Virus record (IMG/VR): IMGVR_UViG_3300022927_000132
Span: 1 to 22,620 of that record
DNA length: 22,620 bases
DNA from: a virus
Strand: one strand, 5' to 3'
Below the pieces are notes generated by a model. It saw nothing but the letters and a program-made list of their open reading frames with translations, had not been told where the DNA came from and did not search any database. Within the stretch, counting starts at the first letter, position 1. Each line of letters begins with the position of its first letter. A program made the position numbers and the translations under genes. This document shows positions 1 through 5,794 of the stretch, one piece after another.

Positions 1-145
1 CTTCGATCCTGCGCTTCGGTATGTCGTAGTGATCTTTATGAAACCAACAACGCTTGATACCTAGATCATCTGCCATTCGATGAAGATTTTCTATCGAATA
101 GGGATCACATATCAAATGTCTTTTGCCGTCAGTTAGATATTTCAT
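1..145 (-). CDS. DUF4031-like protein, N-terminal part (cut by window edge)
   Basis: The first 48 codons of a gene that runs off the left edge. The ATG is at 143-145, preceded on the minus strand by an AGAGG ribosome binding site. The reading starts MKYLTDGKRHLICDPYSIEN and continues through a motif of the form LG-x-x-x-x-WFHKDHYDIP. The pattern of an early His-Leu-x-x-Asp, a leading helix, then W-F/H...HYDI is what I know from the small DUF4031 family, found in phages and bacteria and of unknown function. That assignment is from memory of the family and not from a search. It lies just downstream of two tRNA genes and probably shares their transcript, which starts at the promoter near 755-783. 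The C-terminus is not visible, so length and integrity cannot be judged. Confidence 0.6.
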   Translation of the reverse strand, partial: MKYLTDGKRHLICDPYSIENLHRMADDLGIKRCWFHKDHYDIPKRRIE

Positions 146-162
146 ATAGACCTCTTTAAAAT

Positions 163-237
163 TGGCATAGGTGCAAAGAATCGAACTCTGTCTTTCGGAT
201 TTGGAATCCGACGTGCAACCATTAACACTTCACCCAT
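163..237 (-). tRNA. trnW: tRNA-Trp (anticodon CCA)
   Basis: A full cloverleaf can be folded by eye. The acceptor strands ATGGGTG and CACCTAT pair over 7 bp with one G-T. The D arm has a GTG/CAC stem. The anticodon stem TCGGA/TCCGA encloses the loop TTCCAAA, giving anticodon CCA. The T arm CAGAG-TTCGATT-CTTTG is complete. The 3' CCA is encoded, with G as discriminator base. CCA reads UGG, so this is tRNA-Trp. It lies 5 bases downstream of tRNA-Met and 17 bases upstream of the DUF4031-like start. Confidence 0.93.
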
Positions 238-242
238 ATTAT

Positions 243-319
243 TGGTGCTCCCGGTAGGACTCGAACCTACGACCGACCCGTTATGAGCGGGGCGCTCTAA
301 CCAACTGAGCTACAGGAGC
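243..319 (-). tRNA. trnM: tRNA with CAT anticodon (Met, or Ile2 if modified)
   Basis: The cloverleaf is clear: acceptor GCTCCTG pairs with CGGGAGC, the D arm is of the form GCTC...GAGC with GG in the loop, and the T arm is GTAGG-TTCGAGT-CCTAC. The discriminator is A and the CCA is encoded. The anticodon loop is TCATAAC, giving CAT. The first base pair is G-C, so this is not a bacterial initiator tRNA, which has an unpaired C1. It is an elongator Met tRNA or an Ile2 tRNA whose C34 becomes lysidine to read AUA. The outermost anticodon-stem pair is mismatched (C27-T43). Sequence alone does not settle Met versus Ile2. Confidence 0.9.
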
Positions 320-330
320 GGTAATGTTTT

Positions 331-465
331 TTATCGATAATCTTTGATGTTGTAGGCGTCTTTATATGCACGATCCATATCCTTGCCTCCATGATTATAA
401 CCAACAATGTAACCGATAATAACACCGCAGATTGCAATGCACAATGAGATCATAATAACTTCCAT
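331..465 (-). CDS. 44-residue single-pass membrane protein
   Basis: A short open frame with a strong context. The ATG at 463-465 follows GGAGG at 8 bases, and that Shine-Dalgarno lies in the last codons of the upstream gene. The product begins MEVIMISLCIAICGVIIGYI. Residues 3-23 form one hydrophobic segment with a GxxxG-like glycine pattern, followed by a short charged tail rich in Asp, Lys, Arg and Tyr. This is the shape of a small phage inner-membrane peptide. I do not recognise a family, and the role is unknown. The gene is sandwiched between the 88-residue acidic protein and tRNA-Met and is probably cotranscribed with both. Confidence 0.7.
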   Translation of the reverse strand: MEVIMISLCIAICGVIIGYIVGYNHGGKDMDRAYKDAYNIKDYR

Positions 466-468
466 GGC

Positions 469-735
469 TTAAGCCTCCATTCCGTCAAACATTTCGTATT
501 CACGTTCACTTGCTGCTTCTTCACTGCGTTGAGCAATGATGTTTCCTGCAATTTCGTCAAACGCTTCGTAAAACAATTCTTCGCTTGCAAAATCGTCACG
601 GCATGCAGTGTACGCATCAGCATCAACAAAGTTCCAATTGATGCTGTAATCTTCATTGAGATTTTCAGCACGATCTGCTACAGCTTCGACTACATTACGG
701 AGTGTGATATAATTTTGCATGTTGTACACTTTCAT
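469..735 (-). CDS. Small acidic phage protein, 88 residues
   Basis: An 88-residue protein rich in Glu, Asp and Ala, without Gly-rich or membrane segments, predicted largely helical. It has no motif that I recognise. It is the first gene after a near-consensus sigma70-type promoter at 755-783, so it is likely an early gene, and in T4-like phages genes in this position often encode small host-modifying proteins (inference only). The start used is the ATG at 733-735; a second in-frame ATG five codons later is possible and neither has a strong Shine-Dalgarno. Its last codons carry the GGAGG that serves the 44-residue gene downstream. Confidence 0.7.
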   Translation of the reverse strand: MKVYNMQNYITLRNVVEAVADRAENLNEDYSINWNFVDADAYTACRDDFASEELFYEAFDEIAGNIIAQRSEEAASEREYEMFDGMEA

Positions 736-754
736 TTTTGCTTTCTATACATAC

Positions 755-783
755 TTTATAGCATATACAAATACAGTTGTCAA
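755..783 (-). promoter_or_regulatory. Sigma70-like promoter for the small-gene and tRNA cluster
   Basis: On the minus strand TTGACA (778-783) is followed after 17 bases by TATAAA (755-760), with TGC directly before the -10, which forms an extended -10. The predicted start lies about 13 bases upstream of the 88-residue gene. Both hexamers are at or one step from consensus, and the spacing is optimal. It would serve the 88- and 44-residue genes, both tRNAs and the DUF4031-like gene. Confidence 0.75.
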
Positions 784-806
784 CCGAAATATGTGTTTTA
801 TTCAAT

Positions 807-938
807 TTATTTTTTTGTAAGTTCTACAAATCTATCTGCAATTTCACGCATTTGTTTTGCATTCAAGTTTGCTGTACCCATTGATTCTACAGTACGAGCA
901 ATATCGTGTAATTTAATTGCAATTTCGCTGTCTGTCAT
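807..938 (-). CDS. 43-residue helical protein
   Basis: A 43-codon frame starting MTDSEIAIKLHDIARTVESM and ending in a Lys-rich tail. It is amphipathic, probably all helical, with no Cys and no membrane segment. The ATG lies one base after the TAG of the upstream 93-residue gene, and that gene's Lys codons supply an AG-rich stretch upstream, so translation is probably coupled. I do not recognise a family. Tight packing and uniform frame use make it likely to be real despite its size. Confidence 0.65.
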   Translation of the reverse strand: MTDSEIAIKLHDIARTVESMGTANLNAKQMREIADRFVELTKK

Positions 939-939
939 G

Positions 940-1221
940 CTACTTTTTCTTTTCTAATTTTTTAATACGTGCTTCTAGTTCGTCTATCTTTTTAGTTACA
1001 TGCGGATACTTTTTGCGCCATGCATCTTCGGGTTGTTCAAACCAATTTAGTCCCCATTGTTCTACTAAATAATCAAGCATACGATCAAACGCAGCATACA
1101 CCCATAGTCCTATTCTTGTTGTGCTTAAATATGTTAAAAATGCAGCTCCAAGTATGCTGCCTACTATACTAGTATAAATCCATGTACGGTCTCCCGCCAT
1201 GTTTTGAATCATTTCCCACAT
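940..1221 (-). CDS. Small membrane protein with C-terminal basic coiled coil, 93 residues
   Basis: Residues 14-34 (IYTSIVGSILGAAFLTYLST) form a transmembrane segment, with a second weakly hydrophobic stretch at 36-45. A Trp-rich middle (WGLNWFEQPEDAW) follows, and the last 20 residues are a Lys/Glu heptad-like helix ending in KKLEKKK. This is a small integral membrane protein with a charged cytoplasmic helix. Holins or spanin-like proteins can look like this, but nothing in the sequence proves it. The start at 1219-1221 has AGGAAA upstream, and this overlaps the stop region of the 115-residue gene, so the two are coupled. Confidence 0.75.
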   Translation of the reverse strand: MWEMIQNMAGDRTWIYTSIVGSILGAAFLTYLSTTRIGLWVYAAFDRMLDYLVEQWGLNWFEQPEDAWRKKYPHVTKKIDELEARIKKLEKKK

Positions 1222-1230
1222 TTTAATTTC

Positions 1231-1578
1231 CTATTTGTAAACCACAGGGTCCCAATAGGATACATCTGTGTCTTTGTATTTAACAATCCTGTCCGACATT
1301 ACATCGTAAAAACTATCCAACTGTTTGCCCCATTTACCTTTAAGGTGCTCAAGTGCTTGTTCACAAAAATTAAAGTCGGGCTTTTTATAATTTTCAATTA
1401 GTTTGGTGTGTAAATTTGTCACACGGTCTAATTCTGCAATTTCGGTTACTGGAATGTCTTCAATTACGCAATATGCAGTTACAACCGGTGAATCGCCTAT
1501 TTTCATATCGTCAAGTGGTAAAATTGTATATTTGCTTTTCATATTGTTTGCAACTTCGTCGCCGAAAATAATGTGCAT
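1231..1578 (-). CDS. Conserved T4-like marine phage protein, 115 residues
   Basis: The start chosen is the ATG at 1576-1578 because AAGGAG precedes it at ideal spacing; an in-frame ATG ten codons upstream lacks this. The product begins MHIIFGDEVANNMKSKYTIL and contains AYCVIEDIP and EHLKGKWGKQLDSFY. This pattern (MxIIFG, then a strand, AYCV-E, then a helix with HL-GKW---LDSFY) matches an uncharacterised small protein that I recall from T4-like cyanophages and pelagiphages. Its function is unknown. It is divergent to the metallophosphoesterase on the plus strand, with 29 bases between the start codons, and is followed by the 93- and 43-residue genes. Confidence 0.75.
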   Translation of the reverse strand: MHIIFGDEVANNMKSKYTILPLDDMKIGDSPVVTAYCVIEDIPVTEIAELDRVTNLHTKLIENYKKPDFNFCEQALEHLKGKWGKQLDSFYDVMSDRIVKYKDTDVSYWDPVVYK

Positions 1579-1607
1579 TGGTGTCTCCTTGTGTAAGTAA
1601 TTATGCA

Positions 1608-2402
1608 ATGAAAATACACTTTGATTTAATTTCTGATCTTCACGTAGATACGTGGGAAGAACCTTTTAATTGGGAAGGCAAAGCTACTAGCTTGTATGCT
1701 GTAGTTGCCGGTGATATTAGTAGAGAGCGCAGTGATCTTAAACCTGTGCTCAAAGAGCTATCATCTCATTATAAACTTGTCATATTCGTCGACGGCAATG
1801 ATGAACATAGATGGGAGTTAGAAAACCTAGGACAAAGTTACGAATCTTTAAGATCTGACATTAGCGGTATTCATAATGTTGTTTGGTTGCAAGATAATTC
1901 TGTAGTAGTTGATGGTGTTGCATTTGTAGGTGTTAATGGGTGGACTGGTTTTGATTTCGATTGCGACCTTTCCTATCAAGACAGTAAACGCTGGCTGGAA
2001 GAAAGATACGGTGTTAGTATGTATGCTGGGCAACAAATAGAAGCATTGTCACTTAGTGATGCTGGATTCTTGTGTAAAACAGTTAGTAAACTACAGACAC
2101 ATCACGATGTTAGAAAAATAGTATTGATTACACATTATGTGCCCAATGTGCGGTTAATTGAACACGATGTTGAGCTAGAAGGTACTCATGCATTAAACTG
2201 CACTGGCAATAGCATGTTATCTCGTTGCCTTGACGAAGACCATGAAAATAAAGTTCATACATGGTGTTTTGGGCATTATCACAGTGATGTTGATACAACC
2301 ATTGATAACATAAGATATGTAAATAATTGTAGAGGACGTAGTGGCACTGATTGGTGCAAAACTGTGTACTATCCTAAACGTATTGAAATTAACATCAGTT
2401 AG
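1608..2402 (+). CDS. Calcineurin-like metallophosphoesterase
   Basis: A 264-residue metal-dependent phosphoesterase, complete in its motifs. These are D10-L-H12 in SDLHVD, GD at 35-36 (VVAGDIS), GNDEH at 63-67 (replacing the usual GNHE), H176 in LITHY, and GHYH at 222-225. They bind two metal ions and hydrolyse phosphomono- or diesters; the substrate cannot be read from the sequence. The ATG at 1608 is preferred because the homology-bearing strand starts there. The frame can be extended ten codons upstream, and no strong Shine-Dalgarno supports either start. It is the only plus-strand gene in the window. It is divergent from the 115-residue gene and ends one base from the stop codon of clpS. 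I see no convincing promoter of its own. It may have inserted independently of its neighbours (inference). Confidence 0.9.
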   Translation: MKIHFDLISDLHVDTWEEPFNWEGKATSLYAVVAGDISRERSDLKPVLKELSSHYKLVIFVDGNDEHRWELENLGQSYESLRSDISGIHNVVWLQDNSVVVDGVAFVGVNGWTGFDFDCDLSYQDSKRWLEERYGVSMYAGQQIEALSLSDAGFLCKTVSKLQTHHDVRKIVLITHYVPNVRLIEHDVELEGTHALNCTGNSMLSRCLDEDHENKVHTWCFGHYHSDVDTTIDNIRYVNNCRGRSGTDWCKTVYYPKRIEINIS

Positions 2403-2403
2403 A

Positions 2404-2709
2404 TTAACTTTCTGGCTCAATCTTAACTTGCAATGGATATCCATTAGCACGGGCAAGTAGAGTAACTTCAATTCCTTTTTGTTCGGCTATTTCATATGGC
2501 ATAACTGCTACTACTGCTGATCCTGTTTCGTGTACGTCTAATGTCAAATTTTCAGCAGTTGCTTCAGTGTAATTAAAAATATCAACTAGTGTGTGGATAA
2601 CAAACTCCTGCGAAGTTTGGTTGTCATTGATGTAGATTAATTTGAACAGCGTTGGTTCTTTAAGAAAAATGGTTGTTTCTACTTTACTTTTTGTTTCAAT
2701 TTGGCTCAT
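2404..2709 (-). CDS. clpS: ClpS, N-degron adaptor of Clp protease
   Basis: A 101-residue protein covering the whole ClpS core: LFKLIYINDNQTSQEFVIHTL (residues 21-41), DVHETGSAVV (58-67) and EIAEQK...ARANGYPLQVKIEP (73-99). ClpS delivers proteins with N-degron residues to ClpAP in the cytoplasm. His60 corresponds to the invariant histidine that contacts the substrate amino group. The usual N-D-D triplet reads N28-D29-N30 here, so the second Asp is Asn, which could alter amino-terminus recognition. An AAGGA site precedes the ATG. It lies downstream of hsp20 in the same direction, separated by a hairpin, and is probably cotranscribed with it. Confidence 0.92.
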   Translation of the reverse strand: MSQIETKSKVETTIFLKEPTLFKLIYINDNQTSQEFVIHTLVDIFNYTEATAENLTLDVHETGSAVVAVMPYEIAEQKGIEVTLLARANGYPLQVKIEPES

Positions 2710-2731
2710 AACAGTCCTTATTTTTTATAGT

Positions 2732-2760
2732 GTATGCAGAGCAATAGATGCCCTGCATAC
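2732..2760 (-). promoter_or_regulatory. Hairpin between hsp20 and clpS
   Basis: On the minus strand GTATGCAG and CTGCATAC form a perfect 8-bp stem, extendable to 11 pairs through G-T, G-C and C-G, with a 7-base loop. It lies between the hsp20 stop and the clpS Shine-Dalgarno. It is followed by ACTATAAAAAATAAGG rather than a U tract, so it is not a standard intrinsic terminator. A role in attenuation, mRNA processing or protection of one mRNA end is plausible. Confidence 0.55.
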
Positions 2761-2785
2761 CAATTTTATGTACTTATTACAAAAG

Positions 2786-3229
2786 TTAGGTTTCAACTGT
2801 TATGTCGATAACTTTTGGCTTCATTACTTCTGGGACGATTCGCTCAAGATCAATCTTTAGAATTCCATCTTTTAATGTTGCCGCTTTAACTTCTACATAG
2901 TCTGCTAAGTTGAATGTGCGGATAAAAGGCCTGGTGCTAATGCCTTTGTGCAGGAATTCGCACTCATCGTCGGAATCTGTTTTTCCTGTAACTGATAGCA
3001 CACCTTCTTTCAGTTCAACATTGATATCTGCCATTTGAAAACCAGCTACTGCTAGTCTAATACGATAAGTTTCTTCTCCTGTGCGAAGAATATCATATGG
3101 GGGATAATTTTGCACAGCGCCATTAGAAGTTGCTCTGTCAATGTTGTTAGTGATACGATCAAAAAGTTGATCAAATCCAACTGCGTTGCGATAAAATGGG
3201 GTGAGGTCTAGTGAGGTAAGTCTTGTCAT
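2786..3229 (-). CDS. hsp20: Small heat-shock protein (Hsp20 / alpha-crystallin family)
   Basis: A 147-residue ATP-independent chaperone that holds unfolding proteins. Residues 1-41 are the variable N-terminal arm. The alpha-crystallin domain spans about 42-133, with AVAGF at 60-64, LSVTGK at 78-83 and the signature ATLKDGILKIDL at 117-128. The C-terminal IDI (141-143) is the I-x-I motif used for oligomer assembly. Hsp20 genes are a known feature of T4-like cyanophages and pelagiphages, where they are thought to assist virion assembly or host protein stability. AAGGAG precedes the ATG. Upstream are a superimposed early and late promoter and a hairpin in the leader. clpS follows. Confidence 0.95.
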   Translation of the reverse strand: MTRLTSLDLTPFYRNAVGFDQLFDRITNNIDRATSNGAVQNYPPYDILRTGEETYRIRLAVAGFQMADINVELKEGVLSVTGKTDSDDECEFLHKGISTRPFIRTFNLADYVEVKAATLKDGILKIDLERIVPEVMKPKVIDITVET

Positions 3230-3261
3230 TTTGTTTCTCCTTTATAAAAGCAAGATTTAAA

Positions 3262-3290
3262 ATTGTAGGCCCTGTTTAGCAACCTACAAT
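3262..3290 (-). promoter_or_regulatory. Stem-loop at predicted 5' end of hsp20 mRNA
   Basis: ATTGTAGG and CCTACAAT form a perfect 8-bp stem around a 13-base loop. Both promoters at 3293-3323 predict a start at about 3286-3289, so the mRNA would begin inside the first arm of this stem. On the minus strand it is followed by TTTTAAATC, so it could also act as a weak terminator for the lipoprotein transcript. Either reading is inference. Confidence 0.5.
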
Positions 3291-3292
3291 AT

Positions 3293-3300
3293 TATTTATA
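3293..3300 (-). promoter_or_regulatory. T4-type late promoter for hsp20 (TATAAATA)
   Basis: This is an exact match on the minus strand to the T4 late promoter TATAAATA, recognised by gp55 with the sliding clamp. It lies 64 bases upstream of the hsp20 ATG and overlaps the -10 of a sigma70-type promoter. Confidence 0.7.
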
Positions 3301-3323
3301 CACGATACAACCAATAATGTCAA
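3295..3323 (-). promoter_or_regulatory. Sigma70-like promoter for hsp20-clpS
   Basis: TTGACA (3318-3323), a 17-base spacer and TATAAA (3295-3300) on the minus strand. The -10 hexamer is embedded in the late promoter TATAAATA, so the same start site could be used early by host polymerase and late by phage-modified polymerase. Confidence 0.7.
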
Positions 3324-3332
3324 TATATCAAT

Positions 3333-5726
3333 TTACCATTTAATGCTGTATGATACTTCAGCTGTATTATTGCCTGATTGGCTCATTGCTGCACCTAACT
3401 TTATGTCGCCATTGTTGTATGCAGTGGTGTATTCAATTCTAGCATATGCATTTACGTCTGATGGCATACCAAATTGTTGTTGTGTGTACTGTGTTGTTCC
3501 GTCACTGTCAATGCTAGTAGGAATACTTGTGCTAACATTACCGCTGAGTGCAACTGGGTGTATGCCAGCAAACGCTTGTAGCCCGCCATTAGTGTAGCTT
3601 GCTTCGGCCCACACTCCTGTTTGTGTTGAAACATTTGTAACCAATCCAGGTGTGATATCAGTACTCACGTGCATTACGCTACCTGTGAATGCAAACTTAT
3701 CTTTAGCATAACTTGCAACGTTGTCAATAACTGTGCTACTCTTAACATCTCCCCAAACCCCATTAAAGTCCAACCAAGGGTTGTTTTTCATATTTGTTGC
3801 ATAAACACTATAATCAAAGTTACCTGTGCTATACATGCTATGCCCAAGTGCTATTTCATTAGAATCAAGGTTGAAACTAATTGTTATATCGCCATTCCTC
3901 AATGATACACTACCATCATTTTGTAATGTGTTGTACATTGTGGTTTTGTTGTCTACAGTTGATTGACTTAGATCAACTGTATAGCCTCGACCAATAGTGT
4001 CGGTTGCTACTCCAGATACTTCACCGATGTTTAGTCCAGTGATGTTGCCACTTAGAGCTGATCCGTTTAGTGACAATCCCCCTAGTGGATTAAATGCCGA
4101 TTTGATGTCAATGATATTGCCGCCTGCATATGTTGTGCCACTGGCAATTAGTGCTTGTGTTGCATCAGCATCACTTAGATAAGTCCATTCTTCCTGCAAC
4201 ATGCTTTTAGCTGTGCCTGCTGCAATTGTTGATCCATCTATTTGGCTCATAAACACAGCCATTTGTCTATCTGATCCGTTCATATATGGTATGTATGTTA
4301 CAAGATAGTCATTACCATCATCACCTTTGAACACATTAACTGTGTTACCGCTACTGTTAGCACTGCCACCATGTGTATTTGTTGAATCAGTGATAAAATT
4401 TGTTAATGTGTTTTGATGTGCAGCAACATATTTGTTGTCTGATGTTTTAATCAAGAACTGATGGCTGTCGTTAGCTCCGCCGAAGTCTCCAGCCGACACA
4501 AGAATGTCTTCCTTCCCGTCGCCATTGATATCAAAGAACTTGGGTTGGTATGTGCTGTGGCTGTTAGTGTCATACCCACTTAGAATATCACTTGTAACAT
4601 CACTGAAGTCTCCAGTGCCGTTGTTTTGTAGAAACTGTATGTCACTAAATTCTCGGAACACATCCGATGAACGAGCAAACACCATAACATCGTCGATGTT
4701 GTCTTCGTTGAAATCGTAGTTAACTACACGCACCTGGTGATCAGTTCCAGTTATATTTAAACTTGCTGGCAAGTCTTTAATAAATGTGTATTCTACAACA
4801 GCCTCACCCTCTCGACCGTTCCACCCTTGCGGATTAGTAAAGTCTACGCTGTACATCTTAGTTGAATTAGCACTACTACATCCATCTATGTTGAGATAAG
4901 ACAACGGACAATTGGCATCAGTTATGATGATTTCGTTGTTGCCACCATCTCCTAAGAAATCACCAATGGTTACGCCTGATCCTCCGCTGCGAAGATGCCC
5001 ACTGGTGTTCCATGGATCTATGTATGTAGTAAACCCGTCAACTGTGTTGTTAAGAGCAATTGTTGTGTTTGGACCATAGTCTGTCATAATAATATCATCG
5101 TATGTGTCGTTGTTTAAGTCGCCAACATCACTATCATGTGACCAAATACCCACGGTGGGAATTGAAATTTTAGTAAAATTACTACCGTCATTGCGGAATA
5201 CATTTGCTGGCCCATACACAACACTGTTATCGGTGCTGTGGCCTACAAACATATCATTTCGGCCTGTTTTAAAAAAGTCTGTAAACTCGATATCAGGCTC
5301 AGTACCTAATATTATATTATCGTCACCAGAGAACCATTGAGATGTTTTATCAACCAAACTACCGTTTTCAAAACTCATTATGTTTATTCGACTGCTCACC
5401 CAATTGTTATAATCATTTGTTGCCGTCTGTCTACCGGCAAACACAACATCGTCGCTAGCACCGTCGCCATCTAAATCGCTGATGTAGGAATCGTATACAG
5501 AATACACACTAGTAGCGCCGCCTGCTAGTGGATCAATTGTGCCTTGGTATACTGGAAGAGCATACAACCAAGCAATTGGACTAGGACTAGGCGAAGGGCT
5601 ACTTGGATTACTAGGAGTTGCCCCTGCCGATGTTGCTGGCTGTCCGCCGCCGCCTCCGCCGCCACATGCACTAAGGGCAGTGGTTGCTAATAGGGCTGCT
5701 ACGAGTTTAGATCTTGCGTGTTGCAT
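3333..5726 (-). CDS. Secreted lipoprotein with FG-GAP/VCBS repeats
   Basis: 797 residues from the ATG at 5724-5726, which has GGAGAG upstream; a TTG one codon earlier is possible. The N-terminus is a lipoprotein signal: MQHARSK, a hydrophobic stretch, then lipobox L18-S-A-C21, followed by seven Gly and a Pro/Ser linker to about residue 50. At least five calcium-loop repeats follow (DLDGDGASDD 84-93, DLNNDTYDD 203-211, FLGDGGNNE 257-265, DFNEDNIDD 338-346, DINGDGKED 399-407), as in FG-GAP/VCBS beta-propellers used for adhesion. Residues from about 530 are Gly/Ser/Asn-rich beta-strands ending in Trp, like a bacterial outer-membrane or autotransporter tail. It would be exported, lipidated and probably surface exposed in the infected cell. 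A surface role such as superinfection exclusion is inference. It has its own promoter and resembles a bacterial gene acquired by the phage. Confidence 0.85.
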   Translation of the reverse strand: MQHARSKLVAALLATTALSACGGGGGGGQPATSAGATPSNPSSPSPSPSPIAWLYALPVYQGTIDPLAGGATSVYSVYDSYISDLDGDGASDDVVFAGRQTATNDYNNWVSSRINIMSFENGSLVDKTSQWFSGDDNIILGTEPDIEFTDFFKTGRNDMFVGHSTDNSVVYGPANVFRNDGSNFTKISIPTVGIWSHDSDVGDLNNDTYDDIIMTDYGPNTTIALNNTVDGFTTYIDPWNTSGHLRSGGSGVTIGDFLGDGGNNEIIITDANCPLSYLNIDGCSSANSTKMYSVDFTNPQGWNGREGEAVVEYTFIKDLPASLNITGTDHQVRVVNYDFNEDNIDDVMVFARSSDVFREFSDIQFLQNNGTGDFSDVTSDILSGYDTNSHSTYQPKFFDINGDGKEDILVSAGDFGGANDSHQFLIKTSDNKYVAAHQNTLTNFITDSTNTHGGSANSSGNTVNVFKGDDGNDYLVTYIPYMNGSDRQMAVFMSQIDGSTIAAGTAKSMLQEEWTYLSDADATQALIASGTTYAGGNIIDIKSAFNPLGGLSLNGSALSGNITGLNIGEVSGVATDTIGRGYTVDLSQSTVDNKTTMYNTLQNDGSVSLRNGDITISFNLDSNEIALGHSMYSTGNFDYSVYATNMKNNPWLDFNGVWGDVKSSTVIDNVASYAKDKFAFTGSVMHVSTDITPGLVTNVSTQTGVWAEASYTNGGLQAFAGIHPVALSGNVSTSIPTSIDSDGTTQYTQQQFGMPSDVNAYARIEYTTAYNNGDIKLGAAMSQSGNNTAEVSYSIKW

Positions 5727-5753
5727 CAATGTCTCTCCTTAACTGTTACATTA

Positions 5754-5781
5754 AGTATAACATCTCGTGCAGCAAAGTCAA
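5754..5781 (-). promoter_or_regulatory. Sigma70-like promoter for the lipoprotein gene
   Basis: TTGACT (5776-5781), a 16-base spacer and TATACT (5754-5759) on the minus strand. TGT before the -10 makes it an extended -10. The predicted start is about 20 bases upstream of the lipoprotein ATG. It lies in the 68-base gap after clpX. Confidence 0.75.
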
Positions 5782-5794
5782 CCGTTTTTTAGTG

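Noticed and set aside
1641-1654. Palindrome CACGTA-GA-TACGTG in the start of the metallophosphoesterase gene, considered as an operator
   Set aside because: It lies within coding sequence at a conserved catalytic motif (DLHVDTW), and no second copy was noticed. Most likely chance.
2722-2729. TATAAAAA upstream of clpS as a late promoter
   Set aside because: It lies only 13 bases before the ATG, which would leave almost no leader and remove the ribosome site, and it has a mismatch in the box.
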